Source of the DNA: Planctomycetota bacterium
GTDB taxonomy: Bacteria > Planctomycetota > UBA8108 > JACQVS01
Assembly: GCA_016209605.1 (NCBI GenBank)
Contig: JACQVS010000220.1
Span: forward strand, 1 to 62,791
Length of the DNA stretch: 62,791 nt
Direction: 5' to 3'
In this document: in pieces, positions 55,322 to 62,791 of the stretch
How positions within the stretch are numbered: the first letter of the stretch is position 1
Layout of the letters: each line of letters opens with the position of its first letter
Position numbers and translations under genes: made by a program
The notes under the pieces: model-generated
Seen by the model: the letters and a program-made list of their open reading frames with translations, nothing else
Database searches by the model: none
Told to the model about the DNA's origin: nothing

Positions 55322-58300
55322 ATGCCTGATGATGATCGCCCAACGGCTGGTGGAGGCAACGGGGATGCGGCGAAAATCGAGAATGTGCTCGCCCGGTACG
55401 TTGAAAAGCTCAACGCCGGCGAAAAGATAAGCCCGTGGGAGATCGAGAGAGATCATCCCGAATTCGCTTCGGAATTGATCGACCAGCTCAAGATCTTCCA
55501 GGATGGCGTCCTGGGCAGCGAGGAGCCGGTCGTTCTCGGCACTATCGGCGACTACAAGCTCCTCAAGCACATCGGCCGCGGAGGGATGGGCGTCGTGTAC
55601 GAGGCCTGGCAGAACTCCATGGATCGCCGCGTGGCCCTGAAAGTGATGCCGAAGGCGATCGCCGTCGACACAAGGGCCGTGGCGCGGTTCATCCAGGAGG
55701 CGCAGCTTGCCGGCAAACTGAATCATCCAAACATCGTCCACGTGCACGGCATGGGCGTGGAGCAGCAGGTTCCCTATTACGCGATGGATTTCGTGGAGGG
55801 GGATACGCTGGCGCAGATTGTCGCGAATTTGAAAGAAGCCGAGCCCGAGACGGAAACTGTCTTCGGCAAAAAGGACCGCTCCGGGTACTTCGAGAGGATC
55901 GCCGAGGCATTCGCTGACGTCGCCGACGGCCTTCAGCACGCGCACTCGAAGAAAGTCATCCACCGCGACATCAAGCCATCGAATCTGATTCTCGATCGCG
56001 AGGGCCGGTTGCGCATCCTCGACTTCGGCCTCGCACGGCTCGAAGGCCAGGAGAGTCTCACCGTCAGCGGCGACTTCCTCGGCACGCCGCAGTACATGAG
56101 CCCAGAGCAGGCGCGGAGGAAGAAGATCCCGGTCGATCACCGGACGGACGTCTACTCACTGGGCGCGACGCTCTACGAGATGCTCACGCTCGAGCCACCT
56201 TTCCGGGGGAAGGACCACGCGGACACGCTGTCGCAGATCATCGAGCGCGATCCGGTCGAGCCGATGAAGTTGAATCCGCGGGTGCCGAAGGATCTCGAGA
56301 CGATCGTACTCAAGTGCCTGCGGAAGGACGCTGGCGATCGGTACGGGACGGCGGATGCGATGGGGCAGGATTTGAGAAGATTCGTGAGGGGGGACGCGGT
56401 CGAGGCTCGACCTGAGGCAAGGTGGGGCAAGGCAACCCGGTGGGTTCGGCGGCACCAAGCCCTACTCACCACCGTGGCCAGCTTCATCATTTTGGCACTG
56501 GTCGGCCTCTCAGCCGCCTTGTTCGTGACTGCTCGGGCCTATGACAAGGCGGTTGACGAGCGCAAAGCACGGGAGTGCGAACTTTACATATCCGACATGC
56601 GGCTCGCCGTCACAGATTGGGAGTCGGGGAGCTTTGCTGGCTTCGAGGAGCGCTTGGACCGCCATCGACCAAAGCCTGGCCAGACCGACCTCTGCGGCTG
56701 GGAGTGGCGTTACCTGGAATCTCTGAGGCATGTCCCCGTGCGCACGATAGAAGTGGATCAAGGTGGCGCACTGGCCGTGGCATGGAATCCGAAAGGAGAA
56801 ACCATCGCTGCCGGCGGCGACGCAGGTTTCGTATCCATCTTCCGCGTCGCAGATGGCGAGCGAACCCATCATTTGAAGGTCTCCGATTCGTCGGCAAGGG
56901 CAGTGGCTTGGAGCCCGGATGGATCCATGGTGATTGGTGTCGCGCACGATGGAACCGTGCGGTGCTGGGCGCTGCCGGGAGCGCAGGAGGCATTTGTAGT
57001 ATTGCCTGAAAAGGAGCTGCCTCCTGGCGCGGAGCTTCGCTCAGCGCGCTGGAGTCCCAACGGACGGTGGCTCGCCACAGCGGAGGGGGACATTACAGTC
57101 AAAATCCGAGACGGAAGGACTGGCAACCTCCTCAAGTTGATCCCGGCTACGGAGACCGATTGCGTCACGAGCGTTGAATGGAGCCCCGACGGCAGCCAAC
57201 TCGCAGCCAGCTTTCGGTCACCAACTTTCGTCGTCGTCTGGGAGACGGGAACCTGGAAAGAGCTGAGGCGTGGCAGTCCCAATCCAGGCTACATGTACTA
57301 TGTGGATTGGAGTCCGGATGGCGCCAGGCTTGCCATGTGCGTCGGCGGAGGAATGGTGCATCTGTGGAATGCAACAACCTTGGAGCCCCAACCTTCACAC
57401 ATGGCGCATACGGCCCTTGTGCTCGGAGGGGATTGGAGCCCTGACGGAAACAGCTTCGTTTCGGCCGGCGGCGAAGGTCTCGTCAAGATTTGGAAGCCGA
57501 ATCTGAAAGACGAGCCCCCAACAATCTTCCGCGGCCATCGCTACTCAGTTTGGTCCGTCGCCTGGAGCCCGGACGGGAGTCGTATAGCATCAGCAAGCAC
57601 CGACGGGACGCTCAAGATCTGGGATCCAGATCATCCGGGATCAGCCAGGGAATTGCGTGGTGCTAACGCCGCAGACTGGAGCCGTGACGGCAAGCGGCTT
57701 GCGGTCTGGTCACCTGGGGAGAAGTGCATCACCATGCTAGAAACCGCCACCTGGGAGGTCATCGCGAGAGTCCCCCATGAAGGGTGGGTAACCTCGCTTT
57801 CCTTTAGCCCAGACGCCCGTCGGCTTCTCTCCGTCGGTCCCGGGGACAGGCTTGCCGTCCATGATCTCTTGCAAGGCGTTGAGCTGATCTCGGTGAAAGA
57901 TCGCCTTGGAGGCCCTTCTCGTTTCGGCTTCTGCGCGGCATGGAGCCCGGACGGCCATTGGATAGCGAGCGGCGGACCTGACGGTATCCCCCGCATCTGG
58001 GACCCGAGCACGCTGACAATTGTTCAAAAGTTAACTGCTCACAAGAGGCCACTCGGCGCCGTGGTGTGGAGCACCGATGGTGCCAGGCTCGCGACGACAT
58101 CCATCGATTTGAGTTTGAAGATTTTCGAAAGCGGCACTTGGCGTCAATTGCACGATCTCTATCGCAGGAGAGCGGTTGGGCTCCGGAATAAGGAGTACGC
58201 GACGTCGCAAAGCGCAATTGCCTGGAGTCCTGACGGATCGAAGATAGCAGCGTCCGTGACCTTCGTTCCAAATTCCTTTGTTGTTCTTGACGCCAGGACG

Positions 58301-58567
58301 GGGGACGAGGTTTTCAAGGATGCCGGCCACGTGCCCGGCCTCGTTAGCGTGGCCTGGAGCCCCGACGGATTGCGAATCGCGACGGCAGGGTACGACCGCG
58401 TGGTATCCATTTGGGATGCGGAACGCTTTGTGCAGATTGCACAGCTCCGAGACGAGGCTGAAATCGTGTCGACGCTCTCTTGGAGCCCGGACGGTCGATG
58501 GCTCTTGTCCGCGACAGGGGAAAGCATCAAGGTGCGGGACGGGGGGCAGAAGATGGAAGTCAAATAA
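55322..58567 (+). CDS. Ser/Thr protein kinase with WD40 propellers
   Basis: This 1081-residue membrane kinase has its kinase domain at about residues 75-355: loop GRGGMGVVYEA, Lys107, HRDIKPSN (Asp216) and DFGLA (Asp234). One transmembrane helix (about 380-403) follows. The remaining ~670 residues hold 14 repeats of the W-S-P-D-G type, enough for two seven-bladed propellers, presumably extracytoplasmic sensors. Start 55322 follows GGAGG, while a GTG at 55301 overlaps the sigma gene. All catalytic residues are present. It probably phosphorylates or controls the adjacent ECF sigma factor, an inference from known pairs. Confidence 0.9.
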   Translation: MPDDDRPTAGGGNGDAAKIENVLARYVEKLNAGEKISPWEIERDHPEFASELIDQLKIFQDGVLGSEEPVVLGTIGDYKLLKHIGRGGMGVVYEAWQNSMDRRVALKVMPKAIAVDTRAVARFIQEAQLAGKLNHPNIVHVHGMGVEQQVPYYAMDFVEGDTLAQIVANLKEAEPETETVFGKKDRSGYFERIAEAFADVADGLQHAHSKKVIHRDIKPSNLILDREGRLRILDFGLARLEGQESLTVSGDFLGTPQYMSPEQARRKKIPVDHRTDVYSLGATLYEMLTLEPPFRGKDHADTLSQIIERDPVEPMKLNPRVPKDLETIVLKCLRKDAGDRYGTADAMGQDLRRFVRGDAVEARPEARWGKATRWVRRHQALLTTVASFIILALVGLSAALFVTARAYDKAVDERKARECELYISDMRLAVTDWESGSFAGFEERLDRHRPKPGQTDLCGWEWRYLESLRHVPVRTIEVDQGGALAVAWNPKGETIAAGGDAGFVSIFRVADGERTHHLKVSDSSARAVAWSPDGSMVIGVAHDGTVRCWALPGAQEAFVVLPEKELPPGAELRSARWSPNGRWLATAEGDITVKIRDGRTGNLLKLIPATETDCVTSVEWSPDGSQLAASFRSPTFVVVWETGTWKELRRGSPNPGYMYYVDWSPDGARLAMCVGGGMVHLWNATTLEPQPSHMAHTALVLGGDWSPDGNSFVSAGGEGLVKIWKPNLKDEPPTIFRGHRYSVWSVAWSPDGSRIASASTDGTLKIWDPDHPGSARELRGANAADWSRDGKRLAVWSPGEKCITMLETATWEVIARVPHEGWVTSLSFSPDARRLLSVGPGDRLAVHDLLQGVELISVKDRLGGPSRFGFCAAWSPDGHWIASGGPDGIPRIWDPSTLTIVQKLTAHKRPLGAVVWSTDGARLATTSIDLSLKIFESGTWRQLHDLYRRRAVGLRNKEYATSQSAIAWSPDGSKIAASVTFVPNSFVVLDARTGDEVFKDAGHVPGLVSVAWSPDGLRIATAGYDRVVSIWDAERFVQIAQLRDEAEIVSTLSWSPDGRWLLSATGESIKVRDGGQKMEVK

Positions 58568-58761
58568 ATGCAACTTTCAAAACAAAATAACCGCTTGTCA
58601 CGGACTGGTCGAGATCGAGTTCGTGGAACGCGTTTGGTCCTCGATGCTCGCCGCATTGGAGACAGATCCGCTCAAGCAATATGAGCTCACATTAACCGGT
58701 GCGCTTATATCCAGAATAGATCGGGGACATTTGACAATTTTCTTTTTGGAAGGAGGTCATT

Positions 58762-61557
58762 ATGGTCACGGTCAGGGTCAGGGTTGTGAACAGGCTCAAC
58801 TTCGCCATGTTGCTTTGTAGTGCCATATCAACCCACTTCGGATTACTTGCCGCTGAACCATATCTGGTGAAGGACACCAGTGCTGTGGGGCTTGGATCCA
58901 TGCCATTAGGATTCACCGCGTACGGCGGTCGCATCTTCTTCAGCGCAAATGACCCAGACCACGGGCGGGAGCTCTGGACAACTGATGGCACCTCTGAGGG
59001 AACGTCTCTCTTCAAGGACATCGTCCCGGGCTTGGAGGGATCCGATCCAATGTTTCTCGCCACCGTAGGTAATGGTCTATTCTTCGTTTCAAGAGACCCT
59101 GAACATGGGAAAGAGCTTTGGTTCTGCGATGGAACACCAGGAGGGACGGTGATCTTCAAGGATCTCGATCCTGGTCCGGGAGGATCTGAACCTGGACCGT
59201 TAGTCGCTCTGGGTGATCGCCTGTTCTTTAGCGCTGAAGATTCTGAGCATGGTCGAGAGCTCTGGATGAGCGACGGCACACCGGAGGGCACTGCACTTTT
59301 CAAGGATATAGCCCATTTTTCTAGTTCGTATCCAGATTCATTGACTGCATTTCATGGTCGGCTTTTCTTTAGCGCGACGGACGATGCTGAACACGGATTT
59401 GAACTCTGGGTTAGCGACGGTACCCCCGAGGGTACGACCTTGTTCAAGGACCTTCTCCCAGGCAGAGGAGGATCGGAGCCTTCGTTCCTCACCGTATTCG
59501 ATGATCGGCTCTTCTTCATGGCTGCTAACCTTCAGAATCCGACCGGATGGGCGCTTTGGGAAAGCGATGGGACACCGGAGGGGACAAAGATCTTCAAGGA
59601 TTTCTTGCACGGAATTAATGGTTGGTCGTCACCCGTATCGCTCGTAGCCGTCGGGGATCGACTTTTCTTCACGGCCTGGTTCGACTCAGAGCAGGGCATT
59701 GCACTTTGGGTGACTGATGGTAGCCCGGGGGGAACGAAACTCCTCAAGAACTCCGGAATAGCTGGACAACAAGGCCTTTGGGGATCCACACCGCTAACAG
59801 CATTAGGCAATCGCCTTTTCTTTACAGCCTTTGATCCCGACTACGGAAATGAACTCTGGATTAGTGACGGCACATCCGTGGGTACCAAGCTCTTCAAAGA
59901 CATCAACATCGGTTCATCATCCTCAAGACCCTGCTGCTTCACTGCAATCGGTAATCAACTTTTCTTTAGCGCACAAGGTAATGAACTAGGGTATGAACCA
60001 TGGGTGAGCGATGGCACGGGTGATGGAACGCGGCTGCTCAAGGATATTGCTTTGGGCACGGAGGCTTCATTTTCAAGGCCTGCGGATTTTGTAACCGTCG
60101 GCGACTTTCTATTCTTCACTGCAGAGGACGCGGAGCATGGGCGAGAGCTCTGGATGACGGATGTTCGGTCCGATGCAACGAGGCTCGTCAAGGACTTGGT
60201 ACCCGGAGAGCGCGGTTCGTGGCCTGGGCGGCTGACAGCCGCTGGGAATATAGTCTTCTTTATCGCATGGATTCCACCCGGGCAATGGCAACATTGCGTA
60301 AGCGATGGTACACCCGAAGGGACGGGTCTCGTCACATGCACCACACCAGGCTGGGAGTGGCCGGATTGGTCCAGTCCTGTCGCCCTCGGAAATCGAGTAT
60401 TCTTTTCCGCCGAAGACCCCGGGCACGGGATGGAGCTTTGGGTGAGCGATGGCACGGCTGATGGAACGCGGCTGCTCAAGGACGTTCGTCCGGGAATCGA
60501 AGGCTCTACTCCCGGATCTCTTAGAATCGTAGATGGGCTACTTTACTTCCAGGATTGGACGAGTCGAATCTGGGTGAGCGATGGGACTGCTGAAGGTACG
60601 CAGCCGATACCGTTCGACGAATGGCCTCGTGGAACAGTCGCCCTCCCGGATCGGCTCCTATTCGTGCCGGGGAATGTCCCATCCAAGTGTTCGGCAGCCT
60701 GTGATGGTCGCGGATCATTCGCGACTGCGTACGGACGCGGTTGCTACGATTCTGATGAACTGGAGCTTTGGTGGTGCGATGGAATGCAGGACGGGCCTCG
60801 GCTGCTTCGAACCGATCTCCTTCCTGGATGGCAGGAGGTGCACCTCCGATGGTGGACAGCGATTTTGGGGAATCAGGTAATCTTCAACGCTTCTGGAGAT
60901 GGCCATGGATCTTCGCTATGGGTAACAGACGGCACAGCCGATGGAACGCACCTCTTCGCAGCAGAGGGGACAGGTCCGGTGTCATTGACTCAGGCTGGAC
61001 GTTTGTTTTTCTTTAGTGCGGCTAACGAAGAGAATGGTCGCGAACTCTGGGTATGTGATGGGACTCAAGAAGGAACCCATCCATTTCTGGACCTTAAAGC
61101 TGGCGCTGCGAGTTCAATGACAGCGGAAGGAGATAACGGCGGAGGGATGTACTTTAGCGCGATGGCTTTTCACCCTCAGGGAAAGCTATACTTTGAGGCC
61201 GACGATGGCGTGCACGGTTCTCAACTTTGGGCGATGGCTGTTGACGGCAACGTCCAACACTCATTCCACCGCGGCGATCCCAACTCGTCGGGCACGATCG
61301 ACATCTCCGACGGGATCTCCATCTTCGGCTTCCTCTTCCTCGGGAACCCCGTGATCTTGTCGTGCAAAGAGTCCGCCGACGCCAACAACGACGGCGCGAT
61401 CGACATCTCGGATGGGATTTACCTTCTTGAATGGCTATTCCTTGGAGGCCCTGAGCCAGCTGCGCCGGGGCCTACCAAGGAGCCTTGCGGTTTCGATCCC
61501 GATCCGCCGGGGTCCCAGGGCGATCTCGGGTGCGTGGGGTACGCGCCTTGCCAGTGA
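58762..61557 (+). CDS. Secreted ELW-repeat protein with dockerin tail
   Basis: This 931-residue exported protein has a signal-like N-terminus. About 15 repeats of roughly 45-50 residues follow, each carrying a unit like ELWVSDGTPEGTxLFKD, and forming probable beta-propeller blades. The C-terminus is a paired dockerin/EF-hand tail (RGDPNSSGTIDISDGI and DANNDGAIDISDGI) ending CVGYAPC. GGAAGGAGG precedes the start. The gene is noticeably less G+C-rich than upstream operons, which may mark a different origin. ELW-repeat proteins are abundant in this group; ligand unknown. The preceding 194-base gap shows nothing recognisable. Confidence 0.85.
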   Translation: MVTVRVRVVNRLNFAMLLCSAISTHFGLLAAEPYLVKDTSAVGLGSMPLGFTAYGGRIFFSANDPDHGRELWTTDGTSEGTSLFKDIVPGLEGSDPMFLATVGNGLFFVSRDPEHGKELWFCDGTPGGTVIFKDLDPGPGGSEPGPLVALGDRLFFSAEDSEHGRELWMSDGTPEGTALFKDIAHFSSSYPDSLTAFHGRLFFSATDDAEHGFELWVSDGTPEGTTLFKDLLPGRGGSEPSFLTVFDDRLFFMAANLQNPTGWALWESDGTPEGTKIFKDFLHGINGWSSPVSLVAVGDRLFFTAWFDSEQGIALWVTDGSPGGTKLLKNSGIAGQQGLWGSTPLTALGNRLFFTAFDPDYGNELWISDGTSVGTKLFKDINIGSSSSRPCCFTAIGNQLFFSAQGNELGYEPWVSDGTGDGTRLLKDIALGTEASFSRPADFVTVGDFLFFTAEDAEHGRELWMTDVRSDATRLVKDLVPGERGSWPGRLTAAGNIVFFIAWIPPGQWQHCVSDGTPEGTGLVTCTTPGWEWPDWSSPVALGNRVFFSAEDPGHGMELWVSDGTADGTRLLKDVRPGIEGSTPGSLRIVDGLLYFQDWTSRIWVSDGTAEGTQPIPFDEWPRGTVALPDRLLFVPGNVPSKCSAACDGRGSFATAYGRGCYDSDELELWWCDGMQDGPRLLRTDLLPGWQEVHLRWWTAILGNQVIFNASGDGHGSSLWVTDGTADGTHLFAAEGTGPVSLTQAGRLFFFSAANEENGRELWVCDGTQEGTHPFLDLKAGAASSMTAEGDNGGGMYFSAMAFHPQGKLYFEADDGVHGSQLWAMAVDGNVQHSFHRGDPNSSGTIDISDGISIFGFLFLGNPVILSCKESADANNDGAIDISDGIYLLEWLFLGGPEPAAPGPTKEPCGFDPDPPGSQGDLGCVGYAPCQ

Positions 61558-61819
61558 ATGCCCCGTTGATCTTACGCTCGAATCTGCAGACAGTCATTCT
61601 TTCGAGGGAAGACTGTTTCGCAAGCGGAAAACGTATCGCCTTTGCACGAAAGCGGATCTCAGAATGCGAAACTCCGCATGTCCTGGGATGCTGGAAGGCT
61701 TCAAGAAACGTATCGACTTTTTCGAGAAAGAAACCGGTGGTGCTTAAATCGCTTCTAAAATACGCCTCACCGTACTCGGCGGAGGCCTCTGGGTGGAATA
61801 CGATCTCAGCTTGCGCCAC
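61472..61819 (-). pseudogene. ParE-like toxin, C-terminally degraded
   Basis: The first ~45 residues fit a RelE/ParE toxin (EIVFHPEASAEYGEAY, FFLEKVDTFLEAFQHP). After that the expected FR-x-x-FPF...YRV core and the final H-x-x-RRPGYW motif are missing in this frame. Partial resemblance (RYVFRLRNSLPS) appears in a neighbouring frame before it hits a stop. The frame then runs 86 bases into the 3' end of the ELW-repeat gene. It is probably an inactivated toxin. The start overlaps the antitoxin end by 14 bases. Confidence 0.6.
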
Positions 61820-62042
61820 GCGCCTTCCGAGCCGCCCCCTTCACTTCCGACCAGGGGATCGGCTCCACGAGTCCCGCCTCGATGTCGCGTGACCGGCGAG
61901 CGATCTCCTTTTCCCACGCCTCGGCGGCATCGGGGTCGGGGTCACCATCGAAAGTCGCGAGCAGGCGTTCGGCGAGACGGAGTCGCTCGCTCACGGGTAG
62001 TCGGAGCGCCTCTTCCAGAAGTTTCTTCGTGTCATTGCTCAT
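61806..62042 (-). CDS. Addiction-module antitoxin (PF09720 type)
   Basis: This 78-residue helical protein matches the short addiction-module antitoxin family. Key segments are LLEEALRLPVSERLRLAERLL, then AWEKEIARRSRDIEAG and the toxin-contacting IPWSEVKGAAR. It appears intact, while its toxin partner looks degraded. It is the second antitoxin of this type in the window (compare 32447-32668). Confidence 0.85.
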   Translation of the reverse strand: MSNDTKKLLEEALRLPVSERLRLAERLLATFDGDPDPDAAEAWEKEIARRSRDIEAGLVEPIPWSEVKGAARKARGAS

Positions 62043-62056
62043 ACGAGCATTTTAGC

Positions 62057-62451
62057 TTAATTGAATGGATTTAGAACAGGGATTCCGCAGCCTTCAAAAT
62101 CGCTTTCATTTCGGGTAACCAAGGTTAATCCTTGAATCGCCGCCGAGGCGGCAATAAGCATGTCCGCTTGTGTCCTTACCTTTCTGCGGCCCGAAGCTGA
62201 CCGCGCAATTCCCCCGAGCGCTTGGCAATCAACTCGCTGACGCTTAAAATATTACAATGCTCCTCAAGAAACTTCTCAAACCAGGCGGTGACCTTGGGTT
62301 GAGGCTTCCAGTTCAAGCCAAAATAGATCTCTTCGAGGGTCACCATGCTGATAAAAATCTTTGAAATTCCTCGAGCCCATTCCTGCACTCCAGCATTGGG
62401 GATTTTTTTGGCCAACTCGCTCAGAATATTGGTATCAACCAGAAAGCTCAT
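62057..62451 (-). pseudogene. VapC-type PIN toxin with frameshift
   Basis: From ATG 62451 the frame gives a normal PIN start (FLVDTNILSELAKK) through ELRGQLRAAER, then stops at 62176. In the next frame the family continues without a gap as VRTQADMLIAASAAIQGLTL and ends FEGCGIPVLNPF at 62057. The span is one base short of a full 132-codon gene, so a single-base deletion near 62180-62190 explains the break. It is either real inactivation or a sequence error. It overlaps its antitoxin by 17 bases. Confidence 0.8.
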
Positions 62452-62725
62452 CCATCGCCTCCGCGAAGTCATTCTTTCGATCTTGCCGGGAAGGAGCGGT
62501 GAAAATTTCAGCATCTTTCTGAAGGAGCGGCCGCAAATCTCCAAATGCGTCCGCAATGGTCCTTACCCTCTGCTGGGAAGCCCATTTCGAGAATTCCTGA
62601 AACAAACGAACGTTGATCACAGCGGCAACCATCTGGTTGCGGTTGTAAATGGCTTGTGGATCGGACTCGGCCTTTTTTAGAAGCTTGGAAAAATCCTGGC
62701 GCGCTTTGGCAATGGTCCATTTCAT
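62435..62725 (-). CDS. Phd/YefM-type antitoxin
   Basis: This 96-residue protein has the N-terminal Phd fold pattern (WTIAKARQDFSKLLKKAESDP, then QMVAAVINVRLFQEF) that dimerises and binds operator DNA. A variable C-terminal tail follows that would bind the toxin. It overlaps the downstream VapC gene. It is intact while the toxin is frameshifted. Confidence 0.85.
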   Translation of the reverse strand: MKWTIAKARQDFSKLLKKAESDPQAIYNRNQMVAAVINVRLFQEFSKWASQQRVRTIADAFGDLRPLLQKDAEIFTAPSRQDRKNDFAEAMDELSG

Positions 62726-62791
62726 GATGGCCTCCTCGAATTCATCAAATCTTCCTTATGTCTTTTAGATACATTATCGCCTAGACAAATC

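Overview
The window is GC-rich bacterial DNA that looks like an uncultured Planctomycetota-type genome. This rests on family signatures, not on a marker gene. The signatures are several secreted proteins ending in the paired dockerin/EF-hand tail usual in that group (RGD-x-N-x-DG ... SD-x-I ... FLGG), a Tat-exported Gfo/Idh/MocA oxidoreductase, an ECF sigma factor directly followed by a Ser/Thr kinase with WD40 repeats, DUF4058 and Uma2 proteins, and many toxin-antitoxin pairs. No rRNA, tRNA or CRISPR array was recognised.

Layout. Positions 1-5481 hold an oxidoreductase, then a mosaic of truncated genes: an isochorismatase-family hydrolase, an inverted heparinase-II/III-like fragment, and a malectin/FN3/dockerin fragment. 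Positions 6101-10884 are a tight five-gene corrinoid methyl-transfer operon: B12 protein, homocysteine methyltransferase, DUF1638 protein, zinc UroD-family methyltransferase, and RACo-type reactivase. It reads like a methionine synthase taken apart, with the folate domain replaced. Next come a nucleotidyltransferase-type gene pair, a secreted glycosidase-like enzyme with a dockerin protein, and a divergently transcribed sugar-isomerase-like gene with striking operator-like repeats between them. Positions 17.8-24.3 kb carry a PAS-like protein, a lipoprotein methyltransferase, a tetraheme cytochrome, a globin-coupled histidine kinase that has lost its heme-ligating histidine, a HemW-like radical SAM enzyme, a truncated CoA-ligase-like gene and a Uma2 protein.

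Positions 24.3-31.2 kb are a two-gene operon of very large exported proteins: a transglutaminase-like protein, and a 1506-residue fusion of a degenerate nucleotidase-like domain, a terpene-cyclase-like barrel, a von Willebrand A domain and a zinc ribbon. Positions 31.7-36.3 kb are a decayed defence/mobile region. It contains a 171-bp MITE-like element with a perfect target duplication, a toxin-antitoxin pair whose toxin has an in-frame stop, the remains of a DISARM anti-phage system (drmA start, truncated drmB, complete drmC) abutting a truncated sigma factor, and an intact VapBC-type pair.

Positions 36.5-52 kb are more ordinary: DUF4058, an alpha-2-macroglobulin/PBP1C pair, a subtilisin with a stand-alone inhibitor-like protein, hemW, lepA, a bile-acid-symporter-family transporter and a sulfotransferase. 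Positions 52-61.6 kb hold a TPR-thioredoxin fusion, the ECF sigma/kinase pair and a large ELW-repeat dockerin protein. The window ends with two more toxin-antitoxin pairs, each with an intact antitoxin and a damaged toxin.

Two themes stand out: the split B12 methyl-transfer operon, and repeated gene truncation at sharp junctions. The truncations could be real genome decay or, in a metagenome-derived contig, assembly or consensus errors.
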